Source: Pseudeuparius sepicola
Lineage: Eukaryota > Arthropoda > Insecta > Coleoptera > Anthribidae
Direction of reading: 5' to 3'
DNA length: 64,000 nt
Assembly: GCA_963920635.1 (NCBI GenBank)
Contig: OY987301.1
Location: forward strand, 41,639,820-41,703,819
The notes below the pieces were generated by a model. The model did not search any database and had not been told where the DNA came from. It saw only the letters and a program-made list of their open reading frames with translations. Numbering within the stretch: position 1 is the stretch's first letter; every line of letters starts with the position of its first letter. This document shows, in pieces, positions 11,865 to 23,469 of this stretch. The position numbers and the translations under genes were made by a program.

Positions 11865-12502
11865 TTAACCTCTGTTTAACTTACGTAAACGATTCTCAAA
11901 TTGTAACTTCCTTTTGTAAGGCAATTTAATGCAAACGATTCTCAAAGTGTAATAAAACTTGTTTTTAGAATATTGTGTTTTATTTGATCGCCTCGTAACT
12001 GGTTCCAAGAAAAAAACTTGCTCTCCGCATTTCGCTCTCTCAATGCATTTTGTAGTTGCATTTTTGAGTAACACCTAAATTGTTACAACCCTTGCCGCGC
12101 TAGAATAAACCATTTCGAAAATACGTTTCCACTTTCAATAGCAAGACTAAGGATTTCGTGGTTACAGGCAAAAAATAGGAACTTTTTTTGTGACAGTGAC
12201 TTTTTGTTGCATATTTTAAAAAGATATAAGGTTTGAGTTTGTATATGAACTTTTTTGTTTTGCTTCAGCATTTTCATTTGTGACTTTTTTGTAAACTGAT
12301 CGACACGTCAATAAAAACAAAAACTTATTAGAGGCGGGCATTTCTGTAGAAATTACTATGCGTATAGTGGATTGTCAACTTTCCGTTTTTAGACAATAAT
12401 TCTGTCAAATCTCAACAGATTTCTAAAAACGACGCATCACTGTAGTTTAAAGTTGGGGTTGCTAGAGATTAGGGAGAGGAACATATCGGGTTGGCTTGGC
12501 TG
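11865..12502. repeat. Fragment of the 46996-48246 palindromic family
   Basis: From about 12093 the sequence matches the right arm of the palindrome at 46996-48246: AATAAACCATTTC, then AAAAAGATATAAGGTTTGA, GACTTTTTTGTAAACTGATC and TCAACTTTCCGTTTTTAG. It ends near CGGGTTGGCTTGGCTG (12502), which matches the left arm near 47112-47125. Only one arm is present, so this is a truncated or ancestral single-arm copy. Confidence 0.65.
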
Positions 12503-12678
12503 TATATATATTTATATTTTATATTAAATATATGTCAAAAGCACATAAAAGCCTTTCGTTTATTATTATTTTTAGATATAACTATAACTAAAATAGTTCT
12601 AAATCGGAAAAATCTCAAGCGCGTACACGCCAAGTTCGGTCGTCTACCGACGCAGAGCGAAGCGAGCGCGGTGGCCCA

Positions 12679-12723
12679 TAAGTTTCCGTGGGCCCCGGGT
12701 CGTACGGGGCCCACGAAAACTTA
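12679..12723. repeat. GC-rich perfect-stem hairpin
   Basis: Arms 12679-12697 and 12705-12723 are complementary over 19 bases with one mismatch (core CGTGGGCCCCG / CGGGGCCCACG) round a 7-base loop. It lies in a short GC-rich patch (12610-12725) directly before copy 2 of the 600 bp repeat and unlike the AT-rich surroundings. Confidence 0.8.
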
Positions 12724-12725
12724 CG

Positions 12726-13346
12726 GTCGTACCATTTCGAAAAAAAGAAGTTATGGCCTATTCCAAAATTAAAAATTGCGATCATAATTGAATATCCTGT
12801 ATAGCTAAATCCAACTATGGACTATACTATAGGAGGCACTAGTAGTTTTCCCCATATAACTTAATTTCGGAAAGTACCTATGTAACAGAAACGGGAATAT
12901 AACTGATTTTCCAAATGTCTGCAATAATAGGAAATATCTAATAACTTACCAACGCCGCAACCGATCTTCAAAAGCAAAAAAGCAACCAAGTTCTCTCTTA
13001 AAGGTGAGTAACATAGTGCATAAAAAAGAGGACTATTCCATTTAAAAAACGTAACTTTGGTGCTTTTCGCTAATTTCGCAACATCCTCTGTATATGTCAA
13101 AACTTAAAAAATAGGCTTTTGCACGAAACTTTTTTCTATCTCTTAATTCTGAAGAGTTATAAGGAAACGGAAAATATAACCAATCACCCGGTACATACAA
13201 TAGTAGGATTTTTGTTATTGTCACAGTTTTAGAATAAATTATTCTGGAATTACCTGTTAAGTGTTGCGTTAAATTAATTGATAATATCAACTATTTGTAA
13301 TAATTTATTTTCATAACAGAAAATAATGTCCAGAAGTTCATTCTTC
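12726..13346 (+). repeat. 600 bp direct repeat, copy 2
   Basis: Second copy of the repeat at 11199-11799, same strand. It carries the additional segment GATTTTCCAAATGTCTGCAA... at about 12905-12950, and lacks the 22-base segment of copy 1. The high identity over more than 550 bases indicates a recent duplication or transposition. Confidence 0.75.
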
Positions 13347-13521
13347 TTTTATTATTTAAAATAATAAATCTAGATTAGGTACCTAGTCGACATTCGACAA
13401 AATGCTTATAAACAGCTTCGATTTCAATTTTTTTAAAGCCTATTTCAATTATTTTATGCCTACTTTAATTTAACGTCATAATCGATTATTTATTTTCATG
13501 GTCCCGACTAGATGTTATATA

Positions 13522-13860
13522 CAGTGTGTCCCAGGATAAGTGAAACAAGAAATATCAAAGTCAAAAAATTTTTCCATTCGGAGTCTTTCCCCGCTTGATT
13601 TGAAAGTAATTTTTGTCATATTTTCAGTTTCTAGAAATCAAAGTACAAATTCGACGTTTTTTTTCTATTTTTCGCTATAATTTTCAGAGGTGGCCGTGGA
13701 CTGCAACTTTGTTGTAGGCAGTCCATAATAGCTACAGATCGCACTGACTGCTGTATGAATTCTTCAACAATAAAATACCCGAAGCAACCCAATATAAGTA
13801 TAGCAAATATTAATATAATATTATTTGCCATTAAAGTTCCTAAATTATCCTATGTCTGAG
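13522..13860 (+). mobile_element. One end of a Tc1/mariner-like element
   Basis: TA followed by CAGTGTGTCCCAGGATAAGTG at 13524 onward looks like a mariner-type terminus (compare CAGTGTGTCCACGGATAG at 41120). I did not find the matching right end, so the element may be truncated and the end coordinate is arbitrary. The 66-codon minus ORF inside is not recognised. Confidence 0.4.
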
Positions 13861-13989
13861 ATCACACTTCGTCAAAGTGTGCGACCACCTATCGTTCCTA
13901 TTTTTTATATTCTACATATTGGTACTATTTGTAAAACTAACAATGTGCGGAAAATATAGAATCAACACAATACTCAGCTGGACCAACTT

Positions 13990-14420
13990 TACTATTTAAA
14001 ATTTATTGCACGAGGCCATTGAAACATTTCTCCAGTCCCCAGAAACTATTACCCTTCCGGATTGGCCGGCCCTGCACAGCCAATTTTAATCAGACGCCAT
14101 TGAATCCCCGGTTAAAACTTCACTTCCTCACTTCACATCATGAATATTTATGAATTCTAAGAGAAGTCAAATAAACCCATTTTATACATTAATTCGAAAG
14201 TTATAGCCGTGCCTCGCCACTTAAAAGTTTATGTATTTCCATTTTTCGACGTTCGAGTGGCCCAGCTACCCGGGATTTCCATTTGGGCGTGATTTTAATT
14301 TCAAAGTGAGGCCCGAACAGGTGCGAGCCTGGCTCGCTTGGCATATGTAGCGTCCCGATTGTAACTTTTAGTGCTTTAGTACACGGGGGTGGTGGCTCGA
14401 CGCGAATACTGATACAAGAT
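13990..14420. other. GC-richer non-repeated island
   Basis: This block (for example CCGGATTGGCCGGCCCTGC and CCCAGCTACCCGGGATTTCC) is richer in GC than its surroundings and I found no second copy in the window. It has no ORF of note. It may be ancestral non-coding sequence. Confidence 0.3.
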
Positions 14421-14648
14421 CGTGGGGGAAACGTTTGGTTTACACATTCAAAACGAGGTATTTCCGAGGAAAAATGAAATAGAAAATACTATTTTGTTTA
14501 AATGTGGAATGTTACGAGTCGAATTTATCAAAGCGACTGCTCTTGTCGAGACTCGCATATAATAAATATATTGTAAGCAGGCAGAAAGCGCATAAAATAT
14601 AGAATATAATTTTTATTATGCTTTAAAAGTTTTGATACTACTATAAAT

Positions 14649-16985
14649 AGTTATTTATGTTCCAAGGCACTGACGTTCAAAACATATATTTCTGTTTCTT
14701 CTGTTAACTCTTCGGTACTTAATTTATAAGTTTTTAAAGGATTGCGTGTTAAGGTATTTGATATTTTAAGTTGAATTCCAGGCGTATATAAAACAACATA
14801 TTCATATCTCATTAACCTCATTCTAAATCCTTGCAATCGTGGTGTTAAGTCATCCAAACATTTCGTTGGCAAAATTTGTAATAAGGGTTTGTGGTCAGTA
14901 TCTAAAATGATACAATTACCTTAAGGTTAGCTTGCCAACAGAGAAAGTTAGGTTAGATTTCGAATTTTTTAAGTTGTACAGCACAAAATCTAATAACATT
15001 TTACCTGGCAAAAATTTAGTACAAACATTTATGTCTTCATTTTAATCATAAGATCTTAAAAGCATATGCACTGGAATTATTATTTTTCCCAAGGTTTTCA
15101 TAATCTATAAAACAAAATACCGCTTGTAAGATCTTATAATAAAAATGAAGACAGAGATGTTTGTACTAAATTTTTACCACGTCAAATGTTATTAGATTTT
15201 ATCCTATACAACTTAAAAAAATACGAAATCTAACCTCACTTTCTCTGTCGGCAACCCCCCCTTAAATTTTTCACACGCCCATAAGTAAAACTAAGAGTTT
15301 CCCGCTCTATCCGTGCATATCTTAATTCAGTATTTGAAAGTTCTTGAACAATAAGCTGCAATCTCGCGATCTCCATTTGAACATTCTTGCATCAGTATCC
15401 CACCAATACCATAAGATGAGACATCTGCACTCACAATAATTTTCTTTGAAGGATCAAAATACTAAAGGCAAGAACAATTAGAAATTACATTTTTAATTTT
15501 ATTAAAGGCTGTTTCTTGTCGAATATCCCATCTAAATAACCTGTATTTTTTTAACGAAAATGAAAGAGGTACTAAAATGTCAGATTTATTTAGTAAAAAT
15601 CTAGATGAATAATTAACCATTCCTAAAAACTACTGTAATTCTATTTTATCTGTTGGAGCAGGAAACTTCAAAACAGCTTCGACACGAGATGGATCAATCT
15701 TTATACCAAGGGCAGATATGATGTGTCCCGGGAATTTAACTGAATTTACAGCAATAACGCATTTTTATTTATTTAGAGTTATACTTTCTTTATAGAGTCT
15801 CTCAAGTACTTCTTTTAAAATTAAATTATGTTCTTGAATAGTAGAAGCTTGTACTAATATATCATCTACACGAAGTATGATTCTTTTTGCGCCATCAAGT
15901 TTTTGTGAAAACTTCAGACCATTGAGTGCTCAACGTTCAGACTAAAACATTCAGGACCGCAAGATATTCTAAAAGGTAGGCGTTTAAAGAAATATCTCCC
16001 AAAAGGAGTAGTAAAAGTGGTTAACTTTTGATACTCCTATGCTAATTTTATCTGATAAAATCCAGACGAAGCATCATCTATAGTTTTGAAAACATTTTTG
16101 AATCTTTTAATTTTGCCATAGATATCTCAACTTTTGGTGTTGGATAATGAGATCTTAGGACACTTTTATTTAATTGGGTGTAATCACAACATAGACGACC
16201 TGTATTATTTTTGGCACCACAACTATGGTTCAGAAATACAACTGATAATATCCCGCTTTAGTGGTCTTTATAATTCTTTTTTAAGTTTATCCAAAAGAGG
16301 AAGTAGTACAGTCCTCGGTGTTGATTGTACAAAAGGTTTTGCTCTTGGATCTGTCTTGATTAATATTTCATCTTTAAATACTCCAATTTCATTGAAAATA
16401 TTCGGATATTTTTCTAAAACATCTTCTGTGGACTTCATGAAGCAAAGATTTATGCTACCGTAAATTTTTCTTCTGACATTAGAATTGAATTTCAAAAGAT
16501 CAAAATAAATTATTGCAAGTCTACCCAAAATAGCAATTTTAAAGATATCGAAAATGTACATTTTAAAATCGCATGTTTTTTGCTTACGAGAAAGAGTAAA
16601 TGTGATAGTACCAAATACATTTAATGGAGAATTATCTGGGCCAGATGCTGCATCAAAACAATTTTTTTACAAGAGTTTTTGGTATACATACAATATCAGC
16701 TCGTTTCTATTAAAAATGATACTGATTGTTTTAACTCTTCAACATAGATATATCTGCCACCGTTTTTCAGGATTTTTAAATATATTATTTTCCTCATGAG
16801 TGACATCAACTTGACAATTAAGATTTTGAGGTTGAAAGTCAGAATGACATTTCCAATTTTGAGGTTCATTGTCAGAATGTTGTTTTGAGAGTTGTTCATC
16901 GTCCATATTTTCTTCATTTCTAGAGGTGATGCTGCGAACTGACTTCTCTTCTGACCTGTTTTGTAATTTATTTTGGCAAACACAT
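14649..16985 (-). pseudogene. Ty3/gypsy pol remnant (protease, RT, RNase H)
   Basis: Read on the minus strand. Near 16700 a protease-like stretch precedes SVSFLIETSAD, where the expected active-site DTG/DSG reads ETS. At 16268-16480, YPNIFNEIG and STPRTVLLPLLDKLKKEL match the entry to gypsy reverse transcriptase. Between 15480 and 15910 come VDDIL, EHNLILKEVLERLY, VKFPGHIIS and FLGMVNYSSRFL, the RT palm and thumb. Around 15300-15460 YFDPSKK, SYGIGGILMQ and WACEKF mark the RNase H start, and 14651-14915 has TDHKPLLQ, RLQGFRMRLMRY and PGIQLKISNTLTRNP. Several stops and frameshifts, the degenerate protease site and a MITE inside RNase H show it is dead. No integrase or LTR pair is visible. Confidence 0.85.
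14925..15261. mobile_element. TTAA-flanked MITE inside RNase H
   Basis: Both sides have TTAA (14921-14924 and 15262-15265), the target duplication typical of piggyBac-type elements. The ends are inverted: about 135 bases of each arm match, including GCCAACAGAGAAAGT / GCCGACAGAGAAAGT complements and ACAAACATTTATGTCTTC. Outermost bases are G-rich on the right (complement of GGGGGGG) and GGTTAGC on the left. Removing it rejoins the RNase H frame between WACEKF and the TDHKP segment, apart from older damage. Non-autonomous, 337 bases. Confidence 0.75.
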
Positions 16986-17763
16986 ACATATTATATTTTT
17001 CTTGAAATCGGCAGTGAAGTGTCCCGAAATCGTCATTAAAAGCTCAGAAATCGGCACTGAAGTAGCCCATTATTGTACGATTTTTTCAATAAGTAAGCCT
17101 TGGCGAGATGTAAACATCAAACGTCAGACGCGGAGCCATCGCCCGTCAAAAGTGACCAAATATTCAATACCCGGCCAATAAAGGCCCATTTAACTTTTTG
17201 TACACATTGCGAAATTGTAATCTATAGCAGCGCAATCTTTCAGGATAAATATTTTAGTAGGTTTGAATATCAATAGATTTGTTATGGAGGATGCACAACA
17301 AGCAGCAGTTTGGTTTTTCTGTTCGAAGGGACCGTAACTACGTCATTATACTTGACCTATAGGTAGAGCGATCTTCAAAGTCAAGCAACGCCGCGCGCAG
17401 CCGTTTCATGGACGGGTGATCCCGTATGATTGTTTTCTTGCCTAATAAATCTTTTTTTTCCGATTTCAAACAAATATAATATGTACCTTGGCACTGAAGT
17501 TCTTTTTATGACTCATGTGGTTTATTTGCCTCGGCCAGGGGCCTCGGCAACTAAATTCTTCATGAGTCATAATAAGTTGAACTTCAGTGCCTTGGTACAT
17601 AAATAACTATTTTTAAATCGGAAAAAAATGTTTTATTAGGCAAAAAAATAATCCTAAGGGATCACCCATCCATGACCGACTGCGCGCGGCGTTGACCGCT
17701 CTACCTATAGGTCAAGTATGAAGAGGCACGGCGCAGAAACTCCAAACTTGTGCAGCCTCCATG

Positions 17764-18097
17764 AAATAAATTAAAAGTAAAAAAATATTTTTAAAAAAAG
17801 CTTTTATTTAAATGCGCTAAAAAGAATAAAATAATCTTTTCTTTTAAAACTTTTACTATCAACTTATAACGTCATTCCACAATTTATATGATATAAAAGC
17901 TTGTCGCGAGATTTAAGTAGTGGTATTTACTTAGTTTGAAAACTTAAATCTCGCGACAAGCTTTTATATCATATAAATTGTGGAATGACGTTATAAGTTG
18001 ATAGTAAAAGTTTTAAAAGAAAAGATTATTTTATTCTTTTTAGCGCATTTAAATAAAAGCTTTTTTTAAAAATATTTTTTTACTTTTAATTTATTTT
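17764..18097. repeat. Perfect-looking 154 bp-arm hairpin
   Basis: 17764-17917 and 17943-18097 are inverted copies round a 25-base spacer. The arms match with at most single-base differences and include GCTTGTCGCGAGATTTAAG next to the loop. The outer part of the arm (TTTAAATGCGCTAAAAAGAA) is shared with 62860-62900. The hairpin forms the start of the tandem-array element that ends near 18790. Confidence 0.85.
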
Positions 18098-18220
18098 GTA
18101 ATTTTTAGTTTGGCCAGGTGTCTGAGTCTATTCATCTCAGTTAACGCATCATTGTTGCAAGGTCGTTTGCCGGTTAGTTTAGAACAGTCTAGCTCTTCAA
18201 TGAGGAGACCTTCTAATGAC

Positions 18221-18693
18221 CATCTTGGGTGTTCCGCCATGTTGGATTTAGAATGACGTCACACATATAATCATGCATTGTCATCCAAATTAAACGTGTG
18301 TACAAAATTTCAGCTCGATCGGTTGAAATTTAACTAGTCCGCCATCTTGAGTGTTCCGCCATGTTGGATTTAGAATGACGTCACACATATAATCATGCAT
18401 TGTCATCCAAATTAAACGTGTGTACAAAATTTCAGCTCGATCGGTTGAAATTTAACTAGTCCGCCATCTTGAGTGTTCCGCCATGTTGGATTTAGAATGA
18501 CGTCACACATATAATCATGCATTGTCATCCAAATTAAACGTGTGTACAAAATTTCAGCTCGATCGGTTGAAATTTAACTAGTCCGCCATCTTGGGTGATC
18601 CGCCATGTTGGATTTAGAATGACGTCACACATATAATCATGCATTGTCATCCAAATTAAACGTGTGTACAAAATTTCAGCTCGATCGGTTGAA
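18221..18693 (+). repeat. Four tandem 122 bp units with TGACGTCA
   Basis: Units begin at about 18221, 18343, 18465 and 18587, spaced exactly 122 bases, and are almost identical. Each has CCATCTTGRGTG, CCGCCATGTTGG, GAATGACGTCACAC (a full TGACGTCA palindrome) and TTCAGCTCGATCGGTTGAA. The last unit passes into a tail with TTGCAAGATTC, an (ACAT)n run and GCAAGTTAAATAAAAGC, also found at 63490-63545. Hairpin, tandem core and microsatellite tail together resemble non-autonomous Helitron-like elements, but I did not see defined termini, so the class is open. Confidence 0.85.
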
Positions 18694-19075
18694 GATATCT
18701 GCTTCAAAATTGAGTTGCAAGATTCCACCCGAACAAATTACATACATACATACATACATTGCAAGTTAAATAAAAGCTTTTAAAATAGATTGATATGCAA
18801 ACCTACTAAAATATCGATACTGAAAGATTGAGCTGCTATAGGTAACAATTTCGCAATGTGTACGAAAAGTTAAATGGGCCTTTATTGGCCGGGTTTTAAA
18901 TACTTGGTCACATTTGACGGGCGATGGCTCCGCGTCTGACGTTTAATGTTTACATCTCGCCAAGGCCTACTTATTGAAAAAAAAAATCGTAAAATAATGG
19001 GCTACTTCAGTGCCGATTTCTGAGCAATGATGATTTTGAGACCCTTCACAGCCGATTTCAAGAAAAAGTAGTTTT

Positions 19076-21912
19076 CTCTAAGTCGAGCTGTCCAGAAAAA
19101 TAGACTAATATGTATTTATGTTCACAATATGTTCTTTATTTGCTATTTTCTACTACAGCTTTTCCCACCGCCACCGCCGGTCCCATGGCGGTCACCACTT
19201 CCTTCCGCTGTCCCCGAACACAAGTCGACAAAAACTTTGGGACACCCACGAATTCGATCTACAAACAATCAGCAGGGAGACTCAAATAGTAAAATTATTA
19301 ATAAAAATATACAGGATGGCCCATTTGAACTGGTAAAATTTTTATTTTTTATCCGATGTTAGCCGCTGTTTCTGAAAAGAGAGGCTAGAAAAAACTATTT
19401 TTATTTTGGTGCAAAATTTGAGGTATTAATCTGAGTTTTCAAGGCCTAGGTACTACGATTTTTTGTATTAAAAAATTTAGCGCTTTTTTACTTCAAACTC
19501 AAAACTCGTCGTCACGCCATTGGATTGGAGACCATCTAACATGGGTGTGAACCAAGTTTCTTTAACAATTCCAAATACTGTGATATAATCAATATTGAAT
19601 CTGACTTCTAATGTAAAATGGGGATCGCCCACCAATTTTTATTTCTACCATTTAACCACAAAGAACCTGGAGTTATTCAAAACATTTCGACAGACAAGGC
19701 CATACTACTCCAAATTTATTGATATAGCTGATCAGCACATTTTATTTTATTTGAAAAACTTATTAAAATCGTATTTGAAATGTCGACATGTTTTGAATGA
19801 ATACACATCCATTTTAGAGGGTTCCAAATTCAATGACCTAGTTTTGAGTTAAATGATTTTCGTAATTTTTTACTAGAAAAAATCGTAGTAGAGCTTGAAT
19901 ATTGAACTAGTTCTGAAATTTTTCCAAAATACAATTTTTTGTGATATATCTTTTCCTCGTTTTCCTCTCGATTATGACGCATTGTCGCTCTATGAAAGGA
20001 AGCTCGCCTCCAATCCAAAATCAATTTAACTAATCTAACTTCTGTTTAAGGTTAACCCCTGCACGACTGAACACCCAAATTGAAATAGTACCATCTAGTG
20101 TGCAAAAAGGAAATATGAATTAAGCGAAGATCTATTGTAGGGACAAAACTGTAATAAAACTAATATTTTGCAACAACTGTTAATTATTGTGAGATTATTT
20201 TTATTTTTTAATAATATGTTACAATGTTTGACTTCAAGCTCTATTATTGTATTAAGATGAAGTTTACTTGTGGAAGCTGCTTGAAGGGTTTCTTTCTAAA
20301 ACCGCAGCACCTGCACTATCCAATTAATCTATTCATCTAGCTCCTGGCACGAATGAATTCGCCTTTGCCGGTCGTAGCTATAATGTGGGAAAATTCCTTG
20401 ACTTTCAGAGGGTGCCACTATCGGTGCCTACCGCGGAAACAGATGACCTGCATAGCCACGCTTAACAGTATGATATTATGATAAGCGGTGGGCATTAGAA
20501 ACATGCGACTTTGAATTACGCAAATTTACATTAGGCGAGAACTCTTGTTCCCTGCAATACTCAAAGCGCAGTAGGGAAGCCCCGCCGGAGCGCACCCCAT
20601 TTTCTGGTCTGTTCTCCGGGCGCAGATATTACCTTTTCATTATTCAAATTGTCGGAACACAGACGGGGCGCCCCGCGTAGCGATAATGGGGAACACAGAC
20701 AATTACACTTCCATACGCGGCCCCGTATCGCCGTAAACTAGCTCGTCCGAAGGGGGCAACATGAAAACGCGTCGCTAGATTTAATAATTATAACAATTTC
20801 CATGCGGTAATTGCGTTTTATTGTCGAGGGATTTGCCGTAAGTGTAATTGACGTTTCTGGTGGGCGGAACGGGGTTTTATGGGTAATCGTTGGGGTAGCA
20901 CATACGGATTGGGAATTGTAATGAATCGAGAGAATGGTGGTGTGATTTTTGGTAATAAAGCTGTTTATAGGATCTAGTCCTGAGTGATGTGGCCCCGATA
21001 TGACTTTTACGTCAACACTTCAGTGGCGGTATTGTTTCTGGCTTCAAGTGTTCTAAAATGTCAAAAACCGAAGATTGAGTAAAAAAATTTTGTGTCAGCG
21101 TCAAATTTGATATACACAATCTTTCCTACACATAGACGGTTCGGATGGCTTTTGGTCGAAATCGTTCCCATTAGCTAGCTGAATGAGTATTTAACTGTCA
21201 TAGTGAAGACCATTTTTGACCTTAAATACAATGAATGATTTTTTTTATATTTTTGAGATCTTCGAATTTAATAAATTTATTATAGATATAGTTATTTTGA
21301 AGAAACAAAATGATTGAGAATGGTTAGGAAAATATGTAATTCCAAAAAGTGCAATATTTCGGTTTCTTTATTACTACTTTACTATTACATCTACAGGGTG
21401 GGGCAAAACTAAGGGTAGGTTTTGGAATACCAACTGTTATTTTTTATGAGTTTTAACACTGAATCTTGGAATACTGTATGCACCATCCAAGTGGAAACAG
21501 TGCCATTGCCATTTGGGAAAACCAATTTAAAATATTTGTTTACAATGGAACTTTCAAAAAGTTATTTCAAACAATTTTATAAAAATTAACAATTGGATTA
21601 AATGGTACCTATTACGTTATCCGATATTAATTGCTTTAAGGAAGTAAATAACAATGTATCTTTCCTGTTCTTTGGATTGGACTAGTATACTATTCCACTA
21701 TTAAAAAAATGGAAAGGATAAAGATAATAAAGTACATATAGTTGGATTTGGGATAACTGAAATGTAGAGAACATAAAATATATCTACAGTGTCTGGAAAA
21801 AATTAAGAAGTGGTATTTACCTATCGGATACGGTTAAAAACATCCTTAAAGCAGTCTCCATGTTATACTCAATGTCATCATAAATTTTTAAGAAATTATT
21901 TGTTCAAAGCCA
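19076..21912. other. Non-coding region with GC-rich island at 20340-20900
   Basis: Contains ACAGGATGGCCCATTTGAAC at 19311 and ACAGGGTGGGGCAAAAC at 21395, which look like single ends of DNA transposons whose partners I did not find; TACAGTGTCTGGAAAAAAT at 21787 is another. ORFs at 19118-19362 and 19595-19852 have no recognised domain. The island 20340-20900 (with GGGGCGCCCCGCG and CGCGGCCCCGTATCGCCG) has no repeat partner here and may be unique ancestral DNA. Confidence 0.35.
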
Positions 21913-22734
21913 ACCATAACCTCAAAGGCGTAAGTGACGGCAAATCTAACATCTTATTACGTGACATTGCCAGTTACAGCGCGAAAAATATAAATTCGGC
22001 GTTGTTATATATTATGTTAGCCTTACACTGAAAAAAGGGACTGTGAAATTACAAAATTATTACAATTAAACTACGGTAAGTATACATGAATTGTAATGTT
22101 TAAATACAATTTTATGTCAATTTGCCCCAAAATGGTGAATATACAAAATTGTTATGTGGAAAAACATAACTTATGTTTATTTATCCTTGCTGTTCTAAAG
22201 ACGCGCACATCGACAGGTGGAAAGTCAAAGGTGGTGCAATCTTTATAGTTTAATACGAAGACCCATATACGCGTATAGGTACAACTATTACTGTGTTTGA
22301 AGTAAAAGGTAAGATATTTAGGAAATACAACATGATTATTTGCGACGTTTGTTCTGTTAATTTATCAGTACCATATTCATCTGAGCTATCACAGGCATCT
22401 CCCTGGAATAATTTTCACCTGCAAACATGTGAACTGTTTTTCATATTTTAAAAATTACATTAAATTTTTTAAAACACATATGTGAATAGTGAAAAACATA
22501 TTGCTCCGATTGCCAAAACAATCAACTGTCTCTAGCAAATTGCAATTTTAAATTTAAGTTTAAAATTGAAATAAAAAAACATAGGTATATGTTTTACCAT
22601 TACCATTTGCGAAAAGGTGATATGTATCCATTTTCTGAAAGCTGCAAAAAAATTTTTAAAACCTGAAGTTTAATATTCTTTTAGTTAACATAGTGTACCT
22701 ATATTTTGTTTAAAAAAGATTTGTTTTTTAAGGA

Positions 22735-23110
22735 AGCATTTGGTTAAGAAGTAAATGTTTTGTGTTAGGTATAGTTCTTTCCTCCTGTTCATATTTAATA
22801 ACTGTGTCTTTTTTATGTAAATGTTTTCGCTAATTTAAATGTATAAATTGGTTTGTTTTTAGGATACATTTGGTTAAGAAAGTAAATATTTTGTATTAGG
22901 TATAAATATACTTCTTTCCTTTTGTTCATATTTAATAACAAGTCTTTTTTATGTAAATGTTTTCATTTATTTAAATGTATAAATTGATTTGTTTTTTAAG
23001 GAGGTTTTTGGTTAAGAATGTAAATATTTTGTGTTAGATATAAATATAGTTATTTCCTCGTGTTCATATTAATAAGAATACCTTTTTTATGTGATAAATA
23101 TTTTCGTTTA
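22735..23110 (+). repeat. Imperfect 125 bp tandem repeat, three units
   Basis: Three units share TTTGGTTAAGAAAGTAAAT, ATTTTGTGTTAGGTATA, TTCCT-TGTTCATATT and TTTTTTATGTAAATG. They differ by small indels and substitutions, so the array is older than the 122 bp array at 18.2 kb. It lies inside the TA-flanked element. Confidence 0.75.
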
Positions 23111-23239
23111 TTTAAATGTAAAACTTTGGTTAATAGTAGGAATACCTATAGCTATATTTTATACTATAAATGTTTTAGTTTATGAATATAGTTTTTTGAA
23201 ATGTAGTAAGCGTTTTAATAATTTTTTATGCCCACTATA

Positions 23240-23469
23240 CAGTGTGGATACAAATTGTGGAATATTGCTTATTATTTCTTAAAATATTCCTCATATCAAA
23301 AACATGTTTTAATAAAAGTGTTAGGGGTAATTATTTCCCGTTTAGTAATAATAATACATAATAATAATAATAATAATAATAAGTTCTAACATTTTTATTA
23401 AAACATGTTTTTGATATGAGGAATATTTTAAGAAATATAAGGAATATTCCACAACTTGTATCCACACTC
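23240..23469. mobile_element. Mariner-like MITE nested in a larger element
   Basis: TIRs CAGTGTGGATACAA...TTGTGGAATATT are inverted at the two ends, with TA outside (23238-23239 and 23470-23471); the right outermost base differs by one. The arms continue with GGAATATTT and ATATCAAAAACATGTTTTAAT round an ATA/ATAA-rich centre containing an (AAT)n run. 230 bases, non-coding. Confidence 0.75.

Larger units (their letters stand above)
16995..19075. mobile_element. Composite palindromic element with nested insertion
   Basis: Arms 16995-17300 and 18795-19075 are inverted copies (landmarks CGGCACTGAAGTAGCCC, GTCAGACGCGGAGCCATCGC, CCGGCCAATAAAGG). Next to the left arm is a second palindrome, 17340-17735, centred near 17540 on CCTCGGCC/GGCCTCGG with TGACTCATG and ACTTCAGTGCCTTGGTAC on each side. 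A further element, 17764-18790, lies between this palindrome and the right arm. A simpler copy without the large inversion is at 32205-32820, which supports the reading of insertion and inversion. No protein is encoded. Confidence 0.65.

Noticed and set aside
13042..13290. ORF beginning MILSINLTQHLTG, repeated at 11556-11744
   Set aside because: The repetition only reflects the duplicated 600 bp repeat; the product is short, hydrophobic and without motif, and is truncated differently in each copy.
18221..18693. Possible CRISPR array
   Set aside because: The units are contiguous 122-base tandem repeats with no variable spacers.
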